Part shown: one piece after another, positions 10,401 through 17,332 of the stretch
How positions within the stretch are numbered: the stretch's first letter is position 1
How the letters are laid out: every line of letters begins with the position of its first letter
NCBI GenBank assembly: GCA_023132505.1
Contig: JAGLYE010000001.1
Span: 1-23,202, forward strand
Origin: Bacteroidales bacterium
GTDB lineage: Bacteria; Bacteroidota; Bacteroidia; Bacteroidales; B18-G4
Reading direction: 5' to 3'
DNA: 23,202 bases
Made by a program: the position numbers and the translations under genes
The notes under the pieces: model-generated
Told to the model about the DNA's origin: nothing
Database searches by the model: none
Seen by the model: only the letters and a program-made list of their open reading frames with translations

Positions 10401-11342
10401 TGGCAAAGGGTTTCCTTCCCGGTAGAGCCTGGGAATTATACATTTAGATGGGTTTATGAAAAAGACGGTTCCGGAATGGCGGGTAGTGACTGTGCCTGGA
10501 TCGATTTCATCACTTTCCCACCCCTGATGACACTCACTTGTTATGCCGGAATTGATGACTATACATGCGATGAAAGCAACTTCCAATGCCTTGGAGAAGC
10601 TACCAATTGGGTATCTGTTGAATGGACAAGCTCCGGAGATGGTACTTTCGACGATCCCAATATCCTTGAACCCATATACATGCCGGGCATTGATGATATT
10701 AACAATGGAAGTGTTATATTGACCCTTACGGCAGAAGATGCAGAGGGTTTGTTGGTTGATGATGAGATGACCCTCCTGCTTATGGCTGTCCCTGAAGTGC
10801 CATCAACACCGGCAGGACCGGATTATGTAAACCTGAATATTGTAACTTCATCAGAATACACCACAGAAGCTGTTCCATATGCAGATCACTATGAATGGAA
10901 TGTTGAACCCGGTGAAGCAGGATCTTTCGCTGGAATCGGGACTACGGGAACTATTACCTGGAACCAGTCCTTCCTGGGCACTGCAATTATCACAGTCAGA
11001 GCCATGAATAATTGCGGCAATGGCGAATACTCTGAAGGATACAATGTAACGGTTGATAATTACACTACCGTTGAAGAGCTGACTACAGAGAATACGTTCC
11101 AATTATGGCCAAATCCGAATACCGGCAACTTCAGCATTCAGGCATCCGTGAGCAAAGCCGGAAATTATTCGCTACGGGCCTATAACCTCGTAGGAAAAGA
11201 AATGGCTTCCAGAACTAACATTTATCTTAATGGAAAGAATAGTATAAAGATCGATTTTGGAGGCCTTTCCGAAGGACTTTACTTCATGGTTATCGAAGGC
11301 CAGGGAGAAAAGATGATCCAGAAACTGATTATTAGAAAATAA
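7419..11342 (+). CDS. Arg-gingipain-like C25 cysteine protease with T9SS sorting domain
   Basis: 1307 residues with a signal peptide (1-20, ending FTYA). Residues 21-234 are a C25 propeptide, including VYPFQYNPVTRILRVYHSL. The catalytic domain starts near YTPVSEHG (235), matching the YTPVEE start of mature P. gingivalis RgpB. Further RgpB-like landmarks, from memory of that family, are VGNDHY, NYTGHGS with His444, SVACVNG with Cys477, STINQSW, GQDEM, NRTFG and MTDTW..FGDPSL. Asp387 in GEYDYQH aligns with RgpB Asp163, the S1 residue that binds Arg, so Arg-X cleavage is predicted. Downstream are an Ig-like domain (579-665), two loop-opened modules (679, 794), a jelly-roll (902-1034), two PKD/Ig-like domains (about 1040 and 1132) and the sorting domain from LWPNPNTGNF (1228). 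Unlike RgpB, no Arg directly precedes Tyr235 (the sequence is LTD-YTPV), so maturation may differ. Confidence 0.96.
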   Translation: MKKSFVFSLIILITTLFTYADEWIDITSPESAPAEIRLIAADKQSSSILFRVPGFDFVEVSTEQGPAFLLKLEDGSPMLEAGAPDLLKLTASVVIPDLAGMDVRVLSSDYTEYENILIAPSKGNLTRDINPDDVPFTFGEQYTQNSFFPGKLVELRSPYIIRDYRGQTVIVYPFQYNPVTRILRVYHSLDVEVFKINDNGANPLIREKMPEKIALEYFAIYDLHFLNSPQNLTDYTPVSEHGNMLVISYNAFMSAMQPLIDWRIQTGTPVEIVDVASIGGSTQIKNFIADYYNTNGLTFVLLVGDAAQVPTSYASGDSDNNYSYIVGNDHYPDVFIGRFSAENIGHVETQVERTITYEINPDLGFDWFPRAIGIASSQGPGDDGEYDYQHVRNMNTDLINFTYTFAAELFDGSQGGNDAPGNPSPAMVATEVNTGATIINYTGHGSTNSWGSSGFSSSNVNALTNNGMWPFIWSVACVNGNFVGGSCFAEAWLRATNNGEPSGAVATMMSTINQSWNPPMCGQDEMVDVLVETYPGNINRTFGAASMHGCMQMNDEYGSGGNAMTDTWVCFGDPSLHVRTAFPQTMTASYMTTLLIGMNSLEITANTDGGTACLTNDGNIIAAGIIEGESVILTFPELINPCTLTLTITAFNFLPHISEIDVIPGNMPFLVFDDDHVIDINGNNNGNLDFGESVTYTIDLLNLGGVDATNVDVTLEANDQYVSITDNVELYDLIPAGQSVGMPEGFAMDIAENTPDEHIIDFTITATDSDTTWTIEYQAEVFAPILSIAEMVIDDNSTGNGNGRLDPGETATIKVKNYNSGHCPAENSFATLQSDCQYLTFSNNTDSIGTLGLLGFLWAEFEVEVDAGAPDGAAIAYFEYELTSGNLTEFTTFQKKIGLIYEDWETGDFSRHEWELGGEVLFELTGIYPFEGVYSAKSGSIEDNEQSELSVDMEVMLPDSVTFVLKVSSQPNKDIFKFYIDNSLKGEWSGFGIGWQRVSFPVEPGNYTFRWVYEKDGSGMAGSDCAWIDFITFPPLMTLTCYAGIDDYTCDESNFQCLGEATNWVSVEWTSSGDGTFDDPNILEPIYMPGIDDINNGSVILTLTAEDAEGLLVDDEMTLLLMAVPEVPSTPAGPDYVNLNIVTSSEYTTEAVPYADHYEWNVEPGEAGSFAGIGTTGTITWNQSFLGTAIITVRAMNNCGNGEYSEGYNVTVDNYTTVEELTTENTFQLWPNPNTGNFSIQASVSKAGNYSLRAYNLVGKEMASRTNIYLNGKNSIKIDFGGLSEGLYFMVIEGQGEKMIQKLIIRK

Positions 11343-11347
11343 CCACA

Positions 11348-11477
11348 GGGGCTGTCTCAAAAGCCTAATATTTAAGTCATTTCGACCGAAGGGAGAAATC
11401 TATTATGCTGAAATCAGTAATACAGATTTTTCGCTAACACTCGAAATGACCTTGAGCAGACCTTTTGAGACAGCCTC
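11348..11477. mobile_element. MITE-like palindromic element between two protease genes
   Basis: GGCTGTCTCAAAAG (11350-11363) is repeated perfectly in inverted form at 11462-11475; one mismatch further the arms reach 16 bp (11348-11363 and 11462-11477). Inside, GTCATTTCGA (11376-11385) pairs perfectly with TCGAAATGAC (11441-11450), and AGAAATCT near 11394-11401 nearly pairs with AGATTTTT (11424-11431). The element is about 130 bp, has no coding capacity, and looks like a non-autonomous element with IS-type terminal inverted repeats. The inner motif resembles dispersed palindromic repeats seen in Bacteroidota genomes (recollection, not searched). I see no convincing target-site duplication. It fills most of the leader of the Lys-gingipain-like gene, starting 6 bases after the previous stop codon. 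Confidence 0.7.
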
Positions 11478-11503
11478 CTTTAACAAAACCAAAATTGCTT
11501 AAA

Positions 11504-14500
11504 ATGAAAAAATCATTCTCAGTTATTGCTTTTGCCTTTGCATTGTTTGCTTTTGGCAATATGTATGCACAAAACACTATTTATGTGGGGCAAAGCATGC
11601 CAAATGGTCTCACCATTGAAACAAATACTTTTTTTGAATTCTCAGGTAAGCATCATGTATCCTCATTTTCGGCTACTGAACAAAATACGGAAGAGGGCTT
11701 ATTTACACGCCTGGCGGTTCAGGGAAACTCAAAAACTGATTTATTCGGCCATCCGGAAATGCCGGCAAACCGAAAACTGATCAGGGTTCCCCTTGGTGCC
11801 AATGCTATTGTTACCATCCACAATGCTATTTACGAGGATATCGATCTGAAAAAAGAAGGTTTCCCGGCAGTTGTATATCCGGCACAACCTCCAAGGATCA
11901 AAAGTGACGACTATCATGAATTTGTAATAGACAAGGCCGCGTATCAGCAAGCCGGATTTGAAAAACATGAGTTGGTGAGTGTTGACATGCTGGGTATTTT
12001 AAGGGATAAGCGTATCGCCAGGATCAATTTCATCCCATTTCAATATGATCCCGTCAGGCACATCTTAAGAGTTTATCACCAAATCGATTTTACAGTAGAA
12101 TTTAAAAATGCCGATATTCCGGCTACCCTTGCGCTGGAAGAAAATTTTGCATCCCCTTGCTTTCAATCGGTCAATAATTTTCTTGTCAACGATATACCTG
12201 AAAGTAACAGGGAGAATTTCAAAGTATATCCAATAAAATATGTGATCATCGCCGATAGGATGTTCGAAAGCCAGTTACAGCCATTTATTGAATGGAAAAC
12301 ACACAAAGGCTTTATTGTTGTTGAATCATATACTGATGAAAGCGCAGTTGGCAACACATTGTCTTCAATAAAATCATACATTCAGGGGCTTTATGATTCC
12401 GGCACACCGGATGACCCCGCCCCTTCTTATGTGCTTTTCGTGGGGGATATACAACAGATCCCAACCTGGAGTAACGGCAATGGTGCCACCGATCGTAATT
12501 ACTGTGAATATACGGGTGACCTTTTCCCTGAAATCTACTACGGGAGGTTTTCTGCACAGAATACAGGACAGCTTCAGCCATACATTGACAAGACCCTGCT
12601 ATATGAAAAGTATCAGATGCCAGACCCTGCTTACCTGGATGAGGTAGTATTGATTGCCGGCATGGATGGGTCCCATGGATATGATTGGGGCAATGGGCAG
12701 ATCAACTACGGAACAATAAACTATTTCAATCCCGAGCACGGGATTACTGCCCACGCCTACCTCTATCCTCAATCCGGATCCAATGCAGCACAGATACGGC
12801 AGAATATCAGTGACGGGGTTACTTTTGGGAATTATACAGCCCATTGCAGCCCAAGCGGATGGGGCAACCCTTCCTTCACGATCTCTCACATCCCTGCTCT
12901 GCAGAATCAGGATAAGTATGGCGTACTGATTGGTAATTGCTGTTCATCAAGCGAATACCAGCTTAATGAGTGCTTTGCAGAAGCCATAGTCCGTGCTCAA
13001 AATAAAGGAGCTGTTGGCTATATTGGTGCCTCAAACAGTACTTATTGGGATGAGGATTATTACTTTGCTGTAGGGGTAGGACAAATCTCACAAATTCCAC
13101 CAGCTTATTCCGAAACCGGACTGGGACTTTACGACCGGGCCTTTCATGATCATGGCGAAGATTTTGGAGAATGGTATGTCAGCGGTGATGAAATGATCTT
13201 TGCAGGGAATTTGGCTGTTACAGAAGGATCACCGGGATCGGCACAGTACTACTGGGACGTTTATAACTACATGGGAGATCCATCCCTGATGGTTTTCTTC
13301 TCAAACCCGCCTGTTACTGCGGTAACTTATTCCCCTTTGCTGCCACTGCAATCAACCTCTTTTACAGTAACCACCGAACCTTATGCCTATGTCGCGCTTT
13401 CCATGAATGGCGATTATATAGGTGCTGCTCTGGCAAGTGCAGACGGTATTGCTGTCCTGGAATTCCCGGCGCTTACACAAAATGGAGAGGGTGATGTTGT
13501 GGTTACAAGGCAAAACGGACAACCATTTTTCGGTACCGTGATCATTGCATCCCCAAGCGGCCCTTACCTTATGCTCGAAGAGGTTAGCATCAGTGATGCA
13601 AATGGCAACAATAACGGACAAGCTGATTTCGGAGAATCCGTTGCACTGGACGTTAGTCTGACAAATGTCGGCAACGGAGATGCCAACAATACCATCAGTA
13701 CTTTAATTGGCAGTGACCCTTATGTTATCGTCACGAAAAACATTCATCAATGGCCAGTCATTCCCGGGCAAACAACCCTGACTGAAGATAGTACATTTTC
13801 ACTCGACATTGCCGCTGATGTCCCGGATCAGCATATGGTAAATTTTGATATTGAACTCGTAACTTCATCAAAAGAAACCTGGACATATGAATATGACATG
13901 ATGATCAACGCCCCTGTACTAACCATTGAATCGATGATCATTGACGACAGCCAGACCGGCAACGATAACGGACGCCTCGACCCGGGTGAAACGGCAACCC
14001 TTAAAATCATAAACAGAAATACAGGTCACTGCGAAGCCTATGATGCGGTGGCACAACTAAATTCGATATGCCAGTATCTTAGCTTTGAAAACAATACAGA
14101 TTCCATTGGCACATTAGGTTTGCTTGGTTATAAGTATGCTGAATTTGTTGTGGAGGTTGATGCAGATGCCCCCATCGGTGTAGCTACTGCATTGTTTAAC
14201 TATTCGATAAATTCGGGAGAGTACAATGCTGCCAAAGAATTCAGCGAAAAGATCGGCTTGCTTTTAGAAGACTTTGAAACCGGCGACTTTACCAAATTTG
14301 ATTGGGAAATGGCGGGAGATCAACCCTGGCAAACCACCAACATATATCCTTATGAAGGGGATTATTCTGCTATCTCAGGGAATATTACCGACGGGCAAAG
14401 CTCAATACTTTTTATCAACGTTGATGTAATGATCGCCGATTCTATATCATTTGTCTTTAAGGTGTCTTCACAAGTGAATCAAGATAAACTGAAGTTTTAC

Positions 14501-15478
14501 GTCAACAACACCATGAATGGAGAATGGTCAGGTGTTGGCGGAGGATGGAACGAAGTTTCCGTTTATCTCCCTATTGGAATTCATACCTTAAAATGGGTTT
14601 ATGAAAAAGATGCCGGCGGTTTCTCCGGCGACGACTGCGCATGGCTTGATTATATCATTTTCCCACCCCTGATGACACTTACTTGCTATGCAGGGCTTGA
14701 TGATTATACTTGCGACGGTAGCAGCTTCCAGTGCCAGGGACAAGCCACTGACTGGATCTCTGTTGAGTGGACAACCACCGGTGACGGAAACTTCGACAAT
14801 GCAGGTATTCTTGAACCGGTTTATACACCGGGTAGTGACGATATTGCCAATGGCAGCGTTATTCTCACACTTACTGCAGAAGATACGGAAGGCTCTTTGG
14901 TTGATGACGAGATGACACTTATGGTTATTGAAACACCCGAAACCCCCGTGACTCCTGAAGGCCCCGATTATGTGAACCTTTACATTGTTACATCTTCAGA
15001 ATATACAACAGAGCCGGTTCCATATACCGACTATTATGAATGGCGTGTAGAACCTATCGAAGCCGGGTCCTTTGCAGGTATCGGAATAATCGGGACCATT
15101 ACCTGGAATCAATCATTTCTGGGTACTGCCACCATATCGGTCAGGGCAATGAATAATTGCGGCGACGGACTGTTTTCAGATGGCTTTGAAGTAACAGTTG
15201 ATAATGTTGTTGCTATTCCTGAAGCTTCATTGGAAAATACCTTCTCTGTATATCCAAACCCAAGCAAGGGAAATTTCAATCTTATAAGCTCTTCCGGGAT
15301 AAGGGATGCAAGCATCATCGTTTATAATATCATTGGAGAAAAGGTATTTGACCTCAGCACTGATATTGCAACAGGTGAAAGCATACATATCGGGCTTGAA
15401 CATTTCCCAAAAGGCCTATATATCCTTTCCATCAGAACTGATAATTCCGGGTTTACCGAAAAGCTGATCATTAAATAG
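11504..15478 (+). CDS. Lys-gingipain-like C25 cysteine protease with T9SS sorting domain
   Basis: 1324 residues from ATG 11504. An upstream in-frame TTG (11465) lies inside the MITE repeat and was rejected because the ATG opens a clean signal peptide (1-23, ending NMYAQ). A prosegment reaches about residue 236. The catalytic domain resembles P. gingivalis Kgp in YTDESAVGNTLSSIK, IDKTLLYEK, YLDEVVLIAG, NPEHG, IGNCCSS and YIGASNSTYW. His447 in NYTAHCS and Cys480 are catalytic. Asp518 in DEDYY aligns with Kgp Asp516 and Thr445 with Kgp Thr442, the S1 residues contacting Lys, so Lys-X cleavage is predicted. The following Ig-like domain (600-685) also resembles Kgp. Then come two loop-opened modules (698, 813), a jelly-roll (921-1054), two PKD/Ig-like domains (about 1061 and 1153) and the sorting domain from VYPNPSKGNF (1248). 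I see no good promoter in its leader; it may be read from gene three or from within the inserted element. Confidence 0.96.
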   Translation: MKKSFSVIAFAFALFAFGNMYAQNTIYVGQSMPNGLTIETNTFFEFSGKHHVSSFSATEQNTEEGLFTRLAVQGNSKTDLFGHPEMPANRKLIRVPLGANAIVTIHNAIYEDIDLKKEGFPAVVYPAQPPRIKSDDYHEFVIDKAAYQQAGFEKHELVSVDMLGILRDKRIARINFIPFQYDPVRHILRVYHQIDFTVEFKNADIPATLALEENFASPCFQSVNNFLVNDIPESNRENFKVYPIKYVIIADRMFESQLQPFIEWKTHKGFIVVESYTDESAVGNTLSSIKSYIQGLYDSGTPDDPAPSYVLFVGDIQQIPTWSNGNGATDRNYCEYTGDLFPEIYYGRFSAQNTGQLQPYIDKTLLYEKYQMPDPAYLDEVVLIAGMDGSHGYDWGNGQINYGTINYFNPEHGITAHAYLYPQSGSNAAQIRQNISDGVTFGNYTAHCSPSGWGNPSFTISHIPALQNQDKYGVLIGNCCSSSEYQLNECFAEAIVRAQNKGAVGYIGASNSTYWDEDYYFAVGVGQISQIPPAYSETGLGLYDRAFHDHGEDFGEWYVSGDEMIFAGNLAVTEGSPGSAQYYWDVYNYMGDPSLMVFFSNPPVTAVTYSPLLPLQSTSFTVTTEPYAYVALSMNGDYIGAALASADGIAVLEFPALTQNGEGDVVVTRQNGQPFFGTVIIASPSGPYLMLEEVSISDANGNNNGQADFGESVALDVSLTNVGNGDANNTISTLIGSDPYVIVTKNIHQWPVIPGQTTLTEDSTFSLDIAADVPDQHMVNFDIELVTSSKETWTYEYDMMINAPVLTIESMIIDDSQTGNDNGRLDPGETATLKIINRNTGHCEAYDAVAQLNSICQYLSFENNTDSIGTLGLLGYKYAEFVVEVDADAPIGVATALFNYSINSGEYNAAKEFSEKIGLLLEDFETGDFTKFDWEMAGDQPWQTTNIYPYEGDYSAISGNITDGQSSILFINVDVMIADSISFVFKVSSQVNQDKLKFYVNNTMNGEWSGVGGGWNEVSVYLPIGIHTLKWVYEKDAGGFSGDDCAWLDYIIFPPLMTLTCYAGLDDYTCDGSSFQCQGQATDWISVEWTTTGDGNFDNAGILEPVYTPGSDDIANGSVILTLTAEDTEGSLVDDEMTLMVIETPETPVTPEGPDYVNLYIVTSSEYTTEPVPYTDYYEWRVEPIEAGSFAGIGIIGTITWNQSFLGTATISVRAMNNCGDGLFSDGFEVTVDNVVAIPEASLENTFSVYPNPSKGNFNLISSSGIRDASIIVYNIIGEKVFDLSTDIATGESIHIGLEHFPKGLYILSIRTDNSGFTEKLIIK

Positions 15479-15496
15479 TAATCCCCCGGCATACTG

Positions 15497-15528
15497 AAAC
15501 CCTTCTGATTCTGGTTCAGAAGGGTTTT
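15497..15528. terminator. Bidirectional rho-independent terminator
   Basis: A perfect 12-bp stem, AAACCCTTCTGA (15497-15508) and TCAGAAGGGTTT (15516-15527), with a 7-base loop and T residues on both strands. It sits between the convergent stop codons of the Lys-gingipain-like gene (15478) and the LuxE-like gene (15533), so it can end transcripts from both sides. Confidence 0.88.
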
Positions 15529-15532
15529 CATA

Positions 15533-16537
15533 TTAACTAAAAAGCAAGCTGCAACCCCTTACATCACTGCTATCGGTACGGCCAAGCACCTCAAAGGACC
15601 CATCGGGATGTAATTTTCCAATATCCTGGGTTTCGATAAATGCACACGAATGTATATTAGCCAGGTCAATGATATTGATGGCCCCGGTTTTACCTTCCGG
15701 CAATATTTGAAAAGGATCCTGTATATCGCGTACAATTACTTTCATCCACGGCGGGGCAATAAACCTTCCATCTCCCGTTGAATACGCTTGTGATAGCAAT
15801 TCTGTCATTCCATACTCCGAATGGATTGATTTGAGTTGAAAAGCATTGCATAGATGCTTATGCAATTCAGCCCGGGTGATCTCCTCCTTCCTGCCTTTCA
15901 TCCCGCCTGTTTCCATCAGGATAATGTTTTTACCCACCGGAAAGCTATATTGCGTTGCAAAATCAAGAAGGGCAAAGGAAACACCTATCAATATGACTTT
16001 TGTTTTATCTGAAGAAAATATTTTCAGTTTATCAGCAAGTTGATCATGTTCATAGAGGAAAAATCCACTTTCAGCATATCCTCCCGCCCGTATCAGCTCT
16101 TCGACCATAAAAACAAGTGACGATCCTTCCCTTTCAAGGTATGAGGGCAGCAAGGCAAGGAAACGGTATTCGGCCGGTTCGCCGTAAAATACCCTGAATG
16201 CATTTATAAAACTCTTTTTACAGAGTTCAAGGTTCCTGATATAATGCTTGCTGCGCTGCATCCCGCTGGTACCGCTGCTTGTAAAAACAATTTCTTCATC
16301 GAAGATTCCTGATATGATCTTGTGGTTTTTAAAAAACCCAATGGGCAGGAAAGGTATTTCATAAGAATTGGAAATGCGCTGTATATCAATCCCCAGAAAA
16401 TTTATATAATCACGATAAACGGTATTCTCCCGAGCCTGGTAATGAAATATTTCCATTGCGAGACCGTTAAATGCTTCAGGCGTCAGCTTCCGGAAAATCT
16501 TCTCCTGCAGCGAGTCGATATGGGAAAAAGCAGACAA
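15533..16537 (-). CDS. LuxE-like acyl-protein synthetase / acyltransferase family protein
   Basis: About 334 residues if it starts at TTG 16537. No ATG or GTG lies in the right place: the first in-frame ATG (16456) would remove the family-like N terminus (HIDSLQEKIF...LAMEIFHYQ), and the longest open frame (to 16672) would overlap the divergent lipoprotein gene by nearly 100 bp. The hallmark is FTSSGTSG (about residues 85-92), the adenylate-forming loop of LuxE and related acyl-activating enzymes. Family features also include IPFLPIGFFKNHKI before it and GRTDSSDVRGCSLL at the C terminus, where Cys330 could be the acyl-carrying Cys as in LuxE of luminous bacteria. Expected chemistry is ATP-dependent activation of a carboxylic (fatty) acid and transfer through Cys. 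No luciferase or reductase genes are nearby, so the acceptor is unknown; stand-alone homologues are common in Bacteroidota. The protein is probably cytoplasmic, with no signal peptide. Confidence 0.85.
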   Translation of the reverse strand: MSAFSHIDSLQEKIFRKLTPEAFNGLAMEIFHYQARENTVYRDYINFLGIDIQRISNSYEIPFLPIGFFKNHKIISGIFDEEIVFTSSGTSGMQRSKHYIRNLELCKKSFINAFRVFYGEPAEYRFLALLPSYLEREGSSLVFMVEELIRAGGYAESGFFLYEHDQLADKLKIFSSDKTKVILIGVSFALLDFATQYSFPVGKNIILMETGGMKGRKEEITRAELHKHLCNAFQLKSIHSEYGMTELLSQAYSTGDGRFIAPPWMKVIVRDIQDPFQILPEGKTGAINIIDLANIHSCAFIETQDIGKLHPDGSFEVLGRTDSSDVRGCSLLFS

Positions 16538-16575
16538 TTTAAATTTTCGTAATTTTACATTAAATAAATACCTGC

Positions 16576-17115
16576 ATGAGGCTTTCTTCAAAAATACAGT
16601 TATTTCTGGTAATCCTGTTGATAGCTGGATTTGGCTCCTGCAAAAAGGTTGAAAAATTCCCCGACATCCCACGGATTGAATATATGAGTTTTACCAGCCT
16701 TTACAATCCTGATCTTGAAATTTTTGACCGGGGAGTGCTCAGGTTTTCTTTTGAAGATGGCGATGGTGATATCGGTTTAAACAATGGCGATACCCTGCCC
16801 CCCTTTAACCCTTCCTCAAAATATCATTATAACCTTATCATTACCTATTTTGAAATGCAAAACGGGGAACTCAAAGAAGTGCCTATCCTTTGGTTCAATC
16901 CCCAGACAGAGCAATACGACACCCTTACACTCAGCGCACGCATTCCTAACCTGACACCGCAGGGGATTAACAAAGCAATTAGCGGTGAAATCCAGGATAC
17001 CATGTTCATTTACAATTTCAATTCGGTTTACGACACCATTAAATTAGAAGCTTTCATTGTAGACCGGGCTTTAAATGAGAGCAATACTATCAGCACTCCG
17101 CTAATAGTAAGATAA
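16576..17115 (+). CDS. Small hypothetical lipoprotein with acidic DGDGD motif
   Basis: 179 residues. The N terminus (1-22) is a lipoprotein signal peptide ending in the lipobox GFGSC, with Cys22 as the expected lipid-attached residue, followed by KKVEK. The mature part is mostly beta-strand-like and carries FSFEDGDGDIGLNNGDT (residues about 57-73), an Asp-rich loop that could bind calcium and that I recall from small Bacteroidota lipoproteins of unknown function. It diverges from the LuxE-like gene with only 38 bp between the starts. TAATTTTA (16550-16557) in that gap is a weak -7 candidate, which would leave a very short leader. The product is likely periplasmic or outer-membrane anchored. 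I cannot assign a function. Confidence 0.8.
   Translation: MRLSSKIQLFLVILLIAGFGSCKKVEKFPDIPRIEYMSFTSLYNPDLEIFDRGVLRFSFEDGDGDIGLNNGDTLPPFNPSSKYHYNLIITYFEMQNGELKEVPILWFNPQTEQYDTLTLSARIPNLTPQGINKAISGEIQDTMFIYNFNSVYDTIKLEAFIVDRALNESNTISTPLIVR
16589..16596 (-). promoter_or_regulatory. Possible -7 promoter element for the LuxE-like gene
   Basis: Read on the minus strand this is TATTTTTG, an exact TAnnTTTG match, 51 bases upstream of the proposed TTG start at 16537. No good -33 TTG lies at the right distance. If used, it rules out the longest upstream start, since transcription would begin downstream of 16672. It lies inside the start of the divergent lipoprotein gene. Confidence 0.3.
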
Positions 17116-17169
17116 ATGCAACAAGGTTTATTTCGCTTTTATATTAATACCAAAATTCATGATATTGAA

Positions 17170-17200
17170 ATTGAGCCAACAAATATTATTAGTATTTTTG
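17170..17200 (+). promoter_or_regulatory. Bacteroidota-type promoter for the TPR / DUF4292 / EnvC-like operon
   Basis: ATTG (17170-17173) and TATTTTTG (17193-17200) are 19 bases apart, matching the -33 and -7 (TAnnTTTG) pattern. This is the best promoter candidate in the roughly 217-base gap between the lipoprotein gene and the TPR gene. It would give a leader of about 125 bases. I see no terminator or RNA gene in that gap. Confidence 0.45.
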
Positions 17201-17332
17201 GCCGGTTCACCGGGATTGGACAGGAGTACACACAATTCCATACCGGAAAACTACGTTGAACTCATTAAAAACCCCTTCTGATCCAGGGATCGAGGACTTT
17301 GCTAAAATAAAATTTTGACGAAAAAAGACTGC

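Noticed and set aside
11465..11503. N-terminal extension of the fourth protease from a TTG codon
   Set aside because: The codons lie partly in the inverted repeat of the MITE-like element, and the ATG at 11504 begins a textbook signal peptide.
7419..15478. Genes three and four as orthologues of P. gingivalis rgp and kgp deserving those symbols
   Set aside because: Catalytic domains match by eye, but the C-terminal domains differ from the P. gingivalis adhesin domains and no search was possible, so symbols were withheld.
16538..16672. Upstream extension of the LuxE-like gene
   Set aside because: It would overlap the signal peptide of the divergent lipoprotein gene, and its residues do not look like the family's N terminus.
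17159..17281. 40-codon open frame before the TPR gene
   Set aside because: It has a hydrophobic start but overlaps the best promoter match and resembles nothing I recognise; too weak to call a gene.
17315..17332. TTG start six codons upstream in the TPR gene
   Set aside because: Possible, but it only adds MTKKDC before a normal signal peptide; the ATG at 17333 was preferred.
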